Assembly: GCA_036396275.1 (NCBI GenBank)
Contig: DASWLD010000048.1
Location: 1-28,762, forward strand
Length of the DNA: 28,762 nt
Direction: 5' to 3'
From: JACQFZ01 sp036396275
Lineage (GTDB): Bacteria; Pseudomonadota; Gammaproteobacteria; Acidiferrobacterales; Sulfurifustaceae
Under the pieces are notes generated by a model that was not told where the DNA came from, made no database searches, and was given only the letters and a program-made list of their open reading frames with translations. Shown here in pieces: positions 15,532 through 24,900 of this stretch (position 1 is the first letter of the stretch; the number at the start of each line of letters is the position of its first letter). Made by a program: the position numbers and the translations under genes.

Positions 15532-16497
15532 GGAGTCGGCTCGCTGATGCGTTCTTTTTTCTATGGCATCGAACAGCCGCGCGCTGATGTTGAGACCGTA
15601 GAGCTTGTCGAGTTCGCGGATGCACGTCGGGCTGGTTACGTTGATTTCGGTCAGGTAGTCGCCGATGACGTCGAGGCCGACGAAAAGCAGGCCCCGCTCG
15701 CGCAACGTGGGCCCGAGCTGCTGGCATATCCAGCGATCGCGTTCGGAGAGCGGCACTCCAACACCGGTACCGCCAGCCGCCAAATTGGCACGGGTTTCCC
15801 CGGGTGCCGGCATGCGGGCGAGCGCGTAGGGGATGGCTTCACCGTCGATCAGTAAGATTCGCTTGTCGCCATCGACGATTTCCGGGATATAGCGCTGCGC
15901 CATGGCGAAGCGGGCGCCATTGGATGTCATGGTTTCCAGTACCACACCGATATTGGGATCATTCGCGCGCAGCCGAAATACCGACGCGCCGCCCATCACG
16001 TCGAGCGGCTTGACGATGATGTCGCTTTGCTCGGCAAGGAAATCCCGAATTCGCGCCATGTCGCGGGATATCAGCGTCGGTGCGATGCACTGGGGGAACC
16101 ACAGGATCGAGAACTTCTCGTTGGCGTCGCGCAACGCCCGGGGGCGATTCACCACCAGCGTCCCCCGAGCTTCCGCCTGTTCGAGCAGGTAGGTGTTGTA
16201 GACGTACTCCATGTCGAACGGCGGGTCCTGGCGCATCAGGACGATGTCGAGATCGGCAAGCGCCCGCACCGTCTCGGTTCCGAATTCGTACCAGTGCTCG
16301 AGATCGTCCTGCACCCGCAGGTGCCGGCAGCGGGCAAAGGCCTCTGGACCGCGCAGGAATAAATCCGTCGGTTCGATGTAGTGCAGGTCCCAGCCGCGCG
16401 CCTGTCCCTCGAGCAGCATGGCGAGCGTCGAATCCTTGACCGGCTTGATGGACTCGATCGGGTCCATCACCACGCCGAGCCGCCGCGATCGGTTCAC
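15502..16497 (-). CDS. gshB: Glutathione synthetase
   Basis: This ATP-grasp enzyme joins gamma-glutamylcysteine and glycine to form glutathione. The 331-residue protein starts RRLGVVMDPIESIKPVKDST, typical of prokaryotic GshB. LMRQDPPFDMEYVYNTYLLE, VVNRPRALRDANEKF, IVKPLDVMGGASVFR and GLDVIGDYLTEINVTSPTCIRELDKLYG all match the family. The last residues (about 321-331, DSPSPLGRGMG) and the stop are supplied by a hairpin repeat, while the family usually ends shortly after the FDAIEKR-type helix. The added tail should not disturb the active site. The GTG start shares GTGA with the gshA stop, which implies coupled translation. It matches the gshB-tonB-yqgE order of Pseudomonas. Confidence 0.95.
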   Translation of the reverse strand: MNRSRRLGVVMDPIESIKPVKDSTLAMLLEGQARGWDLHYIEPTDLFLRGPEAFARCRHLRVQDDLEHWYEFGTETVRALADLDIVLMRQDPPFDMEYVYNTYLLEQAEARGTLVVNRPRALRDANEKFSILWFPQCIAPTLISRDMARIRDFLAEQSDIIVKPLDVMGGASVFRLRANDPNIGVVLETMTSNGARFAMAQRYIPEIVDGDKRILLIDGEAIPYALARMPAPGETRANLAAGGTGVGVPLSERDRWICQQLGPTLRERGLLFVGLDVIGDYLTEINVTSPTCIRELDKLYGLNISARLFDAIEKRTHQRADSPSPLGRGMG

Positions 16498-17756
16498 GGA
16501 GTGACTTCTTTCAATTCCCGCGCGGCGGCAAGCAGCGCCAGCCGTGAAACGACGCCGTAGGCGTAAAACTGAAGGGTGGTCTTCTCCGGTGAAGCATCCG
16601 ATTCCGGCATTGGATCGAAATGCATACCCGGTGCATTCAGGTTTTCCGTCGGCCCGCGCCCGCCGTGCACTCGGTAAAAACCCCCGACCACGGACCGTCC
16701 AATCATGTAGACGACCGGCTCGGCCGACGCCGGCGGGCTGCCGATCGTTTCGAGCGTAGGCACGCCTTCCTGCACCAGCACCCGCGTAACCGCCTGCCCC
16801 TCCTTGGCGTGGGCCATCTTCGTGCGCTGCTTGCGATTCAGATCGCGAACCTCGGCCGCGCTCTTTACCGCCATGATGGCCATGCCGTAGGTACCCGCAT
16901 CCGCTTTGACGACCACGAACGGCTGTTGGTCGATCCCGTACTCGGCATATTTCGCGGCGACCGCCTGCAACACTTCATCGACATACGTGGCAACGCAGTC
17001 CTCGCCTTCGCGTTTCTGGAAATCGATGCAGCCGCAGTTACGGAATATCGGATCGATTAACCACGGATCCATGTCGACGGTGCTTGCGAATTCGCTCGCG
17101 ACCTGTCGGTAGTGAGCAAAATGGTTGGATTTCGTCCGGTGACTCCAACCTAACGCCAGCGGCGGAATCACAGGCTGTTCGAGTCCTTCGAGAATCGTGG
17201 GTCGCCCGGCCGAGAGGTCGTTGTTCAACAGGATAAAACATGGATTGAAGTCCTCGACCCCGGCGCGGTTGCCGGTACGCTTAAAGGGCTCAAGGGTGAT
17301 CGCTCGACCCGAGGGTAATACAACGCGGCGCGGTTCCCCGAGATCCGTCAAGAGCGAGCCGACGCGAACCTTCAGTCCCGCAAGCGTCAGTATCTCGACC
17401 AGGCTTGCCAGGCTCTCGAAATAATACTGATTGCGCGTATGATTTTCCGGAACCACCAGCACGCCGCGCGCGTTTGGGCATAACTTTTCCGTCTCGATCC
17501 GAATGGCCCGCGCGCAGCCCGGATGGAACTCCGGCTTTAGGTTATTGAATCCGGCAGGGAACAGGTTGGTGTCGATGGGCGCCAGCTTGAACCTGGCATT
17601 ACGCAAATCGACCGACGCGTAGAACGGCGGCGCGACCTCTCGCCAGCGCGCCTCGAACCAGGATTCGATCGTGGGTCGGAACGCTAAGAGTCGGGTCTCG
17701 AGGGATGGCGATTGCTCGGCAGGCCGTACGATCGCGGGGCTGGCTTCATTGCCCAT
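16494..17756 (-). CDS. gshA: Glutamate-cysteine ligase, Acidithiobacillus-type GshA
   Basis: The protein makes gamma-glutamylcysteine from glutamate and cysteine with ATP, the first step of glutathione synthesis. At 420 residues it is unlike the 520-residue E. coli GshA and matches the separate proteobacterial group first described from Thiobacillus ferrooxidans. Typical parts are FKLAPIDTNLFPAGFNNL, VVPENHTRNQYYFESLASL, ILLNNDLSAG, GWSHRTKSNHF, FVVVKADAGTYGMAIM and EPVVYMIGRSVVGGFYRVH. The ATG at 17756 is preferred. A GTG immediately before it at 17759 would add one residue. It is the first gene of a leftward gshA-gshB unit and is divergent from the pil-chp cluster. Confidence 0.92.
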   Translation of the reverse strand: MGNEASPAIVRPAEQSPSLETRLLAFRPTIESWFEARWREVAPPFYASVDLRNARFKLAPIDTNLFPAGFNNLKPEFHPGCARAIRIETEKLCPNARGVLVVPENHTRNQYYFESLASLVEILTLAGLKVRVGSLLTDLGEPRRVVLPSGRAITLEPFKRTGNRAGVEDFNPCFILLNNDLSAGRPTILEGLEQPVIPPLALGWSHRTKSNHFAHYRQVASEFASTVDMDPWLIDPIFRNCGCIDFQKREGEDCVATYVDEVLQAVAAKYAEYGIDQQPFVVVKADAGTYGMAIMAVKSAAEVRDLNRKQRTKMAHAKEGQAVTRVLVQEGVPTLETIGSPPASAEPVVYMIGRSVVGGFYRVHGGRGPTENLNAPGMHFDPMPESDASPEKTTLQFYAYGVVSRLALLAAARELKEVTP

Positions 17757-17759
17757 CAC

Positions 17760-18205
17760 ATGGTTCCGTTCTAGGTGGTCGACAAGGATAGCCGCATGTT
17801 CGGGTCGAAACTAGCCGATTTCAAGGCTAAATGGCATGGTTCCTGCAGCCAAAGCGGTGGATTCCCGGAACCATCCGGCACGAACCCGACCCCGTGCCGC
17901 CGCGAATTTCCAGAGAAAACAGGTCACGGGTCATGGTCTATAGTTTGCTGAAGAAGCGGGTAGGGAGCCGCAAGAGCGGGATTCTAAGCCGGTTAATTGT
18001 GCCCTCGATCATTGATCTAGGTGACAATTGCCGAAACCACGTTACTGGCGGTCGCGTGCGCGACCGGTAGTGTGAGCAAAACGCGCGGTGGCAGTCTCTT
18101 GTCGGTGGCGGCCGGCGTTTTATCGCTCACGGCGCCGCGCTCAATTGTCGGAGGCCGCTACGCGGCGACGCATTAGACGGCGTCGTGTGGCGAAGGATAG
18201 AAACA
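17760..18205. other. Divergent gshA/pilG intergenic region
   Basis: About 446 bases without a convincing gene. It holds a sigma-54-like sequence at 17832-17847, and a perfect 8-base inverted repeat CGGTCGCG/CGCGACCG (18049-18056 and 18059-18066, loop TG) in the likely pilG leader. The short frame at 17831-18070 has no recognisable protein features, and I do not call it. Confidence 0.5.
17832..17847 (+). promoter_or_regulatory. Candidate sigma-54 promoter upstream of pilG
   Basis: TGGCATGGTTCCTGCA matches the -24/-12 consensus TGGCACRNNNNTTGCW at all but two defined positions, with GG and GC correctly spaced. It reads toward pilG but is about 360 bases from its start, so a long leader would be needed. 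No activator site was identified. Confidence 0.3.
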
Positions 18206-18607
18206 ATGAATATGACGGCCAGTGTTGAGGGCGCGGCACGCGTGGGCATCAAGGTGATGATTATCGACGACAGCAACACGATCCGTCGCACAGCGGAGGC
18301 ATTGCTGAAGAAAGCCGGATTCGAAGTGTACACGGCCGCCGATGGATTCGAGGCCATGTCGATGATTACCGACAATCAACCGGACATCATTTTTGTCGAC
18401 ATTATGATGCCGCGTCTCGACGGTTATCAGACCTGTCAGCTGATCAAGAACAACAAGCGCTTCCGGGACACGCCGGTCATCATGCTGTCGAGCAAAGACG
18501 GTTTGTTCGATCGCGCGCGCGGTCGGATCGCCGGTTCGCAGGAGCATGTAAACAAACCATTTACGCAGGAAGAGTTGATCGACGTCATCAATAAGTACGT
18601 GCACTAG
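18206..18607 (+). CDS. pilG: Twitching motility response regulator PilG
   Basis: PilG is the single-domain CheY-like regulator phosphorylated by the Chp kinase, and it promotes pilus extension and, in Pseudomonas, cAMP production. The 133-residue receiver domain has the acidic pair IIDDSNTIRR (Asp21, Asp22), the phospho-acceptor Asp65 in FVDIMMPRLDGYQTC, MLSSKDGLFDRARGRI and the conserved Lys in VNKPF. The ATG at 18206 is chosen because AAGGAT lies 8 bases before it. A GTG 21 bases upstream lacks a ribosome binding site. It is the first gene of the rightward chemosensory cluster. Confidence 0.96.
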   Translation: MNMTASVEGAARVGIKVMIIDDSNTIRRTAEALLKKAGFEVYTAADGFEAMSMITDNQPDIIFVDIMMPRLDGYQTCQLIKNNKRFRDTPVIMLSSKDGLFDRARGRIAGSQEHVNKPFTQEELIDVINKYVH

Positions 18608-18671
18608 CAACGGACGCGGGGAGCACGATCGCGCCGCGGTTATGTTCAACGAACAAGGCGGAGTAACGCAA

Positions 18672-19034
18672 ATGGCAGTGAAAAACATTATGGTTGTCGA
18701 CGATTCGGCCACGGACATGCATTTGCTGACCGAAATGTTGAAAAAGAACGGCTACGTGGTTGTCACCGCCGCCAGCGGCGAGGAAGCGATCGCCAAGTGC
18801 AAGAAGGAAAAACCGGACGCGGTGTTGATGGATATCGTGATGCCCGGCATGAGCGGCTTCGAGGCGACACGCTCGATTTCGCGCGATCCGGAAACGTCGG
18901 CCATTCCGATCATCGTTTGCTCAACCAAGGGTCAAGAGACCGACAAGGCGTGGGGTCTGCGCCAAGGCGCCCGGGATTACATGGTCAAACCGATTAACGA
19001 AAAGGCGTTGATCGAAAAACTGAAGGCACTGTAA
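18672..19034 (+). CDS. pilH: Twitching motility response regulator PilH
   Basis: PilH is the second CheY-like regulator of the Chp system and is thought to favour retraction or act as a phosphate sink opposing PilG. The 120-residue receiver has VVDDSATDMHLL, phospho-acceptor Asp54 in VLMDIVMPGMSGFEATR, VCSTKGQETDKAWGLRQGARDYMVKP and the conserved Lys. The ATG at 18672 follows GGCGGAG at proper spacing; an upstream ATG at 18642 would add ten residues that are not typical of PilH. The stop TAA shares one base with the pilI ATG. Confidence 0.95.
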   Translation: MAVKNIMVVDDSATDMHLLTEMLKKNGYVVVTAASGEEAIAKCKKEKPDAVLMDIVMPGMSGFEATRSISRDPETSAIPIIVCSTKGQETDKAWGLRQGARDYMVKPINEKALIEKLKAL

Positions 19035-19576
19035 TGACGCGCTCCCGACAGGATCCGCTGGCGCTGCTGCGCAAGATCCAGAAGGACAGCATCCAGACCG
19101 CGCCCGGGCTGCCGCAGGAAGTGCAGGCGGCGCAGCTGTGGTCCGGCGTCGCGTTTCGCTTAGGGGATTTGCGCCTGGTGACGGCGCTCGACGAAGTGAC
19201 CGAAGTATTGCCGTGCCCGGGTTATACGCCGGTACCCGGCACTCGACCGTGGGTGAAAGGTGTCGCGAACGTGCGCGGCAATCTGATCACGATTATCGAT
19301 TTGTCCGAGTACTTCGGTAAGACGGCGGTGTTCCTGGACGATGCCGCGCGGCTGATGGTGATGAATATTCCGGAGCTGAATGCCGGGCTCCTGGTGCATG
19401 AAGTTCTGGGTCTGCGGCATTTCGATGAAGAGACGGAACGGCAGCAACTTCCCGGCATCGACGATTCGGTGATGATACATGTGAAAGGGGCGTTCCTGCG
19501 GGACGACGTTCTGTGGGGAGAGTTTGATATGAAGTCTTTGGCGCAAAACGCCGCGTTTTTACACGTCGCGGCGTAA
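19034..19576 (+). CDS. pilI: CheW-like adaptor PilI
   Basis: PilI couples the receptor PilJ to the kinase ChpA. The 180-residue protein is a CheW domain (PF01584): FRLGDLRLVTALDEVTEVLP, then the diagnostic WVKGVANVRGNLITIIDLSEYFG, then LVHEVLGLRHF. The beginning MTRSRQDPLALLRKIQKDS matches PilI N-termini. It overlaps pilH by one base. A 205-base gap with two hairpins follows before pilJ, where expression could be uncoupled. Confidence 0.94.
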   Translation: MTRSRQDPLALLRKIQKDSIQTAPGLPQEVQAAQLWSGVAFRLGDLRLVTALDEVTEVLPCPGYTPVPGTRPWVKGVANVRGNLITIIDLSEYFGKTAVFLDDAARLMVMNIPELNAGLLVHEVLGLRHFDEETERQQLPGIDDSVMIHVKGAFLRDDVLWGEFDMKSLAQNAAFLHVAA

Positions 19577-19781
19577 GCGAAGCGGATTTTTCGCGGATGC
19601 ACTTAACGCGCATCCGCGCCGCTGATGCCGCGCAGGATGCGCCAATTTCGCGATAGCACAGGGATTTGCAAGAGCGATCGCCCGCACACGGAAGTGCGGG
19701 CTGTGGTATAGCGAAGCGCTTACGGTAGCGCCAGGGATGGCAGGCAAGGCGGGGCCGGACATAACGAGATGAGGTGAGAAC
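19577..19781 (+). other. pilI-pilJ intergenic region with two perfect hairpins
   Basis: The first hairpin directly follows the pilI stop: CGCGGATGC (19592-19600) with GCATCCGCG (19610-19618), 9 perfect pairs and a 9-base loop. The second is GCCCGCAC (19680-19687) with GTGCGGGC (19694-19701), 8 perfect pairs. Neither has a T-tract. They could cap the pilGHI message or slow RNA decay. Confidence 0.55.
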
Positions 19782-21920
19782 ATGGCAAGTGCAAAAAAGA
19801 AGGCGAGTCGTGTCGATCAGCCGTCGGAAGAGTTGATCGATTTGGCCGATTCGAGAATATCGGAAGAGGCGATTGCCGAGTTCGGCGACGCCGGCGACGC
19901 GCTGCCGTCCGCGCCACCGCGTACCGGCGTCCTGAGCGCGCTGACCGGACTCCCGTTCCTGTTGGCGGGCATGGTGCTCTCCATGATCGTGGTGGTGTGG
20001 CTGCTGTTCATCAACACCCAACGTTCCGAACGCGAGGCGCGCTACATCGAGCAATCGTCGCAGTTGCTCATGTTGTCGCAACGTATCGCCAAGGACGCAC
20101 GCGAAGCGGTCATCGGCCAACGAGATGCGTTCAAAGTACTCAAAGAGTCGCGCGACCAGTTCGCACAGATCGTGGCGTCGCTGCGCGACGGCAATCAGGC
20201 CGCCGGTTTGCCAGCGAGTCCGGCGGAGGTGCAGCCGCAGTTGAATGCCGTGTTCGCTGTTTGGTCGCCGCGCCAGGAGCGCGAAGGCGTGCAACGCGAA
20301 GTTGACCAGATTCTGGCGCAGGAGAGTGCGCTGCTCGGGATGCGCGAGAACGTGCAAGCGATCAACCAGAACAGCCCGTTGCTGCTGACGCTGGCCGACG
20401 AAATTGCGGAAGAAGGCGCCGACAGCGGCATGAAGCAGGGAGACCTCTATCTGCTGAGCCGCGAGGGCATGTTGTCGCAGCGTATCGCAAAGGACGTAAA
20501 CGTGTTCGCGCAGGGCGGTAACGACGCCGCCGTGGCGGCCGCGCAATTTGGCCGCGACGTCAAACTTTTCGCCGACACGCTGCAGGAGCTGCGTCGAACC
20601 GCGCCCGCGTCGATCAAGCCGCGCTATGAGGAAATGGATCTGATCTTTGTGAGCGTCACCAAAAACGTCGAGTCCATCCTCGGCAGCGCCGCCGAGCTGT
20701 TCGTGTCGCAGCGTTCCGGCCAGGTCGTGTCGGACTTGTCCGAGCCGCTGCTCGCCAAGTCGCGTGAGCTGGTGGCCGCTTACTCCGCACTGAGTTCGGA
20801 GCGCACGATCCTCCAGGGCGTTATCATATTTTTCGGCGTGACCACGTTTGCGTTCTTGTTCCTATTGGCGCGCCGACTGGTCGTGGACGCGCGTAGCCGT
20901 GAGCGCATATCGGCCGACCAAAACCGTCAAACCCAGGACGCCATTCTCAAGCTGCTCGATGAGATGGGCGATCTGGCGGACGGCGACCTGACCATTCAGC
21001 CGGAAGTGACCGAACAGATCACCGGCGCGATCGCGGACTCCATCAACTACGCGGTGCGCGAAATGCGCGGCCTCGTCGCCCGTATTAAGAGCGCCGCGGT
21101 GCAAATGACGGTGGCCTCGGAGAACTCACGGCAAACGGCGACCGAGCTGACCGAAGCGGCGTTGCGGCAGGCGGCGCAGATTACCGAAACCAGTAACCGC
21201 GTTAACTCGATGGCGAAATCGATGGAAGACATGTCGAAAAGCGCCGAGCGGTCCGCCGAAGTGGCGCAAGGTTCGGTGGAAACGGCGAAACGCGGAACGC
21301 AAGCCGTGCAAGACACGATCAGCGGTATGGATGACATGCGCGAGCAGATCCAAGAAACCGCGAAGCGTATTAAGCGCCTCGGCGAATCGTCCCAGCAGAT
21401 CGGCGAAATCGTCGAACTCATCAACGACATTGCCGAGCAAACGAACATCCTGTCGTTGAACGCCGCCATTCAAGCGGCCATGGCCGGTGAAGCGGGCCGC
21501 GGATTCGCGGTGGTTGCGGACGAAGTGCAGCGCCTCGCGGAGCGGTCGGCCGAGGCGACCAAGCAGATCTCGGACCTGGTCAAGACCATTCAGGCGGACA
21601 CCAACGAAGCCGTGGCCTCGATGGAGCAAGCCACCAACGGCGTGGTCCAGGCGACCAAGCTGGCCGACGCCGCCGGACAGGCGCTCGGCGAGATCGAGTC
21701 GGTGTCGGAACAGCTCTCCAACCTGATCGTGACCATGTCGCGCGACGCCCACAAGCAATTCGAGACCGCAACCGTGGTATCGTCGAACATGGCGCGAATC
21801 CAGGAAACGACCAATATGACGTCCGCCGGGACTCGGCAAACGGCCGAATCGATCGGCAAGCTTTCCGATCTCGCGCGCGAGCTGCAAGCATCCGTCTCTG
21901 GCTTTAAACTGCCGGTCTAG
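19782..21920 (+). CDS. pilJ: Type IV pilus methyl-accepting receptor PilJ
   Basis: PilJ is the transmembrane receptor of the Chp pathway. The 712-residue protein has a membrane helix at about 58-77, a periplasmic part with two PilJ domains (PF13675; the repeated LSQRIAKD sequence starts at residue 98 and again at 231), a second helix around 345-366, a HAMP-like segment and a cytoplasmic signalling hairpin. The hairpin tip reads INDIAEQTNILSLNAAIQ, then AAMAGEAGRGFAVVADEVQ, with Gln and Met where ordinary receptors have NAAIEAARAGE; this is the usual PilJ form. A roughly 50-residue acidic cytoplasmic N-terminus (SEELIDLADSRISEEA) comes before the first helix, longer than in P. aeruginosa PilJ. 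GAGGTGAG precedes the ATG. pilK does not follow it. Confidence 0.95.
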   Translation: MASAKKKASRVDQPSEELIDLADSRISEEAIAEFGDAGDALPSAPPRTGVLSALTGLPFLLAGMVLSMIVVVWLLFINTQRSEREARYIEQSSQLLMLSQRIAKDAREAVIGQRDAFKVLKESRDQFAQIVASLRDGNQAAGLPASPAEVQPQLNAVFAVWSPRQEREGVQREVDQILAQESALLGMRENVQAINQNSPLLLTLADEIAEEGADSGMKQGDLYLLSREGMLSQRIAKDVNVFAQGGNDAAVAAAQFGRDVKLFADTLQELRRTAPASIKPRYEEMDLIFVSVTKNVESILGSAAELFVSQRSGQVVSDLSEPLLAKSRELVAAYSALSSERTILQGVIIFFGVTTFAFLFLLARRLVVDARSRERISADQNRQTQDAILKLLDEMGDLADGDLTIQPEVTEQITGAIADSINYAVREMRGLVARIKSAAVQMTVASENSRQTATELTEAALRQAAQITETSNRVNSMAKSMEDMSKSAERSAEVAQGSVETAKRGTQAVQDTISGMDDMREQIQETAKRIKRLGESSQQIGEIVELINDIAEQTNILSLNAAIQAAMAGEAGRGFAVVADEVQRLAERSAEATKQISDLVKTIQADTNEAVASMEQATNGVVQATKLADAAGQALGEIESVSEQLSNLIVTMSRDAHKQFETATVVSSNMARIQETTNMTSAGTRQTAESIGKLSDLARELQASVSGFKLPV

Positions 21921-21993
21921 CGGGACCTCGGCCGGGTGCGGTGCACCACTCGGCCGGCTCGGTGTACGGGCCATGTGACAAGAACGAGAGGTC

Positions 21994-24900
21994 ATGAGTA
22001 CCTACAGGAAAGTCGACCCCAGCACGCTCGGTTGGGTAAAGAGCGAAATCGACGAAACGCTCAAGCAAGCGCGGCTTGCGCTCGAGAATTTCGTCGAGAA
22101 CCCGGCCGATCGCAGCCGTCTGCGTTTCTGCATCACCCATCTCCATCAAGTCGTCGGTACGCTGCTCATGGTCGAGCTCGACGGCGCGGCGTTCATGGCG
22201 CGCGAGGTCGAATCGCTCGCCGAAGCGTTGATCGAGGACAAGGCACCCGCGTCGCAGGCGGCGCTCGAGTCGCTGACCCGCGGTATCCTGGTCCTCCCGG
22301 ATTACCTGGCGCGGCTGCAGTACGGCGACCCGGACGTTCCGTTTAAGCATCTTCAGCTGCTGAACGAGTTGCGCGCGGCGCGCAAAGCCGAACCGATCGC
22401 CGAACTCGAATTTTTCAATCCCGATTTGTCCGTGCGTCCACCGCCGGTGGCGGGACGCGAGCGCCTGGCGGACTCCGAGTTCGCGGCACTCGCGCGCCAG
22501 CAGCGCGCGGCGTACCAAGGCGCGCTGCTCAATTGGTTGCGCGACACCGGCAACGTCGAACCGCTCGGAACGATCGCCGGTGTTCTGGACGAGCTCCAGA
22601 GCAACGCCAGCACCGGTGTGCTCGAGCAATTGTTTTGGGTGGCGGGCGGTTTGCTCGAGGGAATGATCGCCGGGGAGTTAGAGCCGACGTCGGAACGCAA
22701 GAAACATCTGGCGCGACTCGATCAGCAGATCAAGAAGATCGTCGACGGCGTCGAGAAGTCCGTGCTGCGCAGTACCTGCGAGGCGCTGGTGCGCTCCATC
22801 CTGCACGACTTGGCGCGCGCGCAATCGGCGGCTCCTAAAATCGCGCAGTTGAAGCAAGCGTTTCGGCTGGACGAGTTGCTCGGCGAGTCGGTTGACGATG
22901 TCGATCTCGATGCGCCCGACCGCCCGTCGCCGGAAGTGTTGAAGTCGGTGGCGGTCGCGCTCGGCAAAGAAGTCGAGCAAGCGCAAGACATGCTCGCCAC
23001 CGCCTTCGATGCGCGCAAGACCGATGCCAAGTCGCTCGCGCCGCTGATGGAATCGTTGCACAAGATTGCCGGCACGGTCGAAATGGCCGGCGCGCCCGTG
23101 CTCAAGCAGGTGGTGGACGAGTTGATTTCGACCTGCGCCGCTCTCGGCGAGGGTCGGATCGCGAGTTCCGACGCCGCCGCCATGCCGATTGCGCAGGCGC
23201 TGTTGGCGGTCGAGAGCGGCGCGCGCGAGCTTCATCGCGCCGACGCGCAGTGGCAGCAGCAAGTCGACCAAGCGATCATGGGCCTGCGGGCGCTGCACGG
23301 CGAGACCGGCGTTCCCGGCGCGCACGGCATCGAAGTCAGCGACGCGGCGCTCACCGAGGCCGAATACCAGCAGTTGCTCGGCGTGGTCGCCGGCGAGGTC
23401 GGGGTCAATCTCGGCCGCATCGAGGAAGCGCTCGAAGGGTTTGCGACGCACACGACGCAACTTGACCGGCTCGACGACGTGCCGAGGCAGCTCGAGCAAA
23501 TTCAGGGTGCGCTGCAAATTCTCGGCGCCGAGCGTGCGGTCGAACTTGCCCTGGTGACGCGCCGGCATATCGACCAAGTGCGCGACCGTGCGATCGCGGT
23601 CGACAGCGATGTGCTCGACGCGCTCGCGATTTGCGTCGGCACGCTCGGGGCGTACGTCGACGGTCTCAAGGCGGGACGAAAGAACATCGATTCTCTGGTC
23701 GAGTCGGCGCTGCGCGAAGTCGATATCGCCGTCAAGGAAAAGGTCGGTCGTGCGACGCGTGCGCAAGATCCGGTCGGTGCGCTGCGCGAGCGGCTGGACG
23801 CTTGGTTCGGCGAACCGGCGGATGTGTTGACGCGTTCGCAAGTGCAAGAACAGCTTGCCCGCGTCGTCGCGCTTCCGAGCCTCGATTCGACGAAATCGGA
23901 AATGATCGCCAAGGAATGTGCACGTTTGATCGACCTGGTCGCGGACGATCCGAGCAGCCTGTCCGAGGAAGTCGAGCAGACACTGCGCGTGTCCTGCGAC
24001 GCGCTCGGCGCGCAGCTCGCGCCGCAAGCCGACGTCGCCGAGGAACCTCCAACGGTCGCGGCACCGCCCGCGGTCGCGCGACCCCGCCCGGCGCCGGTTG
24101 CATCCGCGACACCCGCGGCCGCGCCGGATGAGGCTTTCGATCAGGAGATCCTGGAGATCTTCATTGAAGACGCGCGCGACGTGTACGGCAACGTCGTGCG
24201 CGAGTACGCGAATTGGAGCGCCGATCCGTCGAATACGTCGGCGTTGGCCGAGCTGCGTCGCGGCTATCACACGCTCAAGGGCAGCGGCCGAATGGTCGGG
24301 GCGACGCAGATCGCCGACCTCGCGTGGGCGGTGGAAAACGTGCTGAACCACGTACGCGACGGTAAGATCGCGGCCTCACCCGAGGTGATCGCCGTCGTCG
24401 CCGAATCGCAAGTCTTGCTGCCGGACATGATCGGCGAGCTCGAAGGCGGTCCGGGCCCGGCGGGCGACACGGCCGCGCTCGCGGCGCGCGCGCAGGCGCT
24501 GGTTGAACGCCGCGGTAAATCCGCGCCGGTCACGCGCGCCGACGCGGCGCTGCCGAAACTCGACGGTGTATTGCTCGAGATATTCACCAACGAGGCACAA
24601 GGCCACATCGCCGGCATTCGCGCGCAGATCGCCGAAAGCCGCGACACCGGATCGGCGTACCAGGTCACTCCCGCGCTGACGCGCGCCATTCATACGTTGC
24701 AAGGCAACGCCCGCTCGCTCGGCATTCGCGTAATGGCCGAGTCCTGCGCCGAATCCGAGCGACTCCTGCACGCATTGCAGGTACAGCACCTGCCGCTGCG
24801 ACCGGAACATCTCGAACTGCTCGAACACTTCGCCGCCACGGTGGAGAACTTGGTCGAGCGCGTCGGCGGCGAGGGCGCCGAGAGCGGGGAGATCGCCCGG

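Noticed and set aside
18062..18090. Second sigma-54-like sequence TGGCAGTCTCTTGTCG near pilG
   Set aside because: The downstream GC element is one base out of register with the -24/-12 spacing.
19293..20546. 417-codon minus-strand frame across pilI and pilJ
   Set aside because: It is antisense to two well-recognised genes and has no family resemblance.
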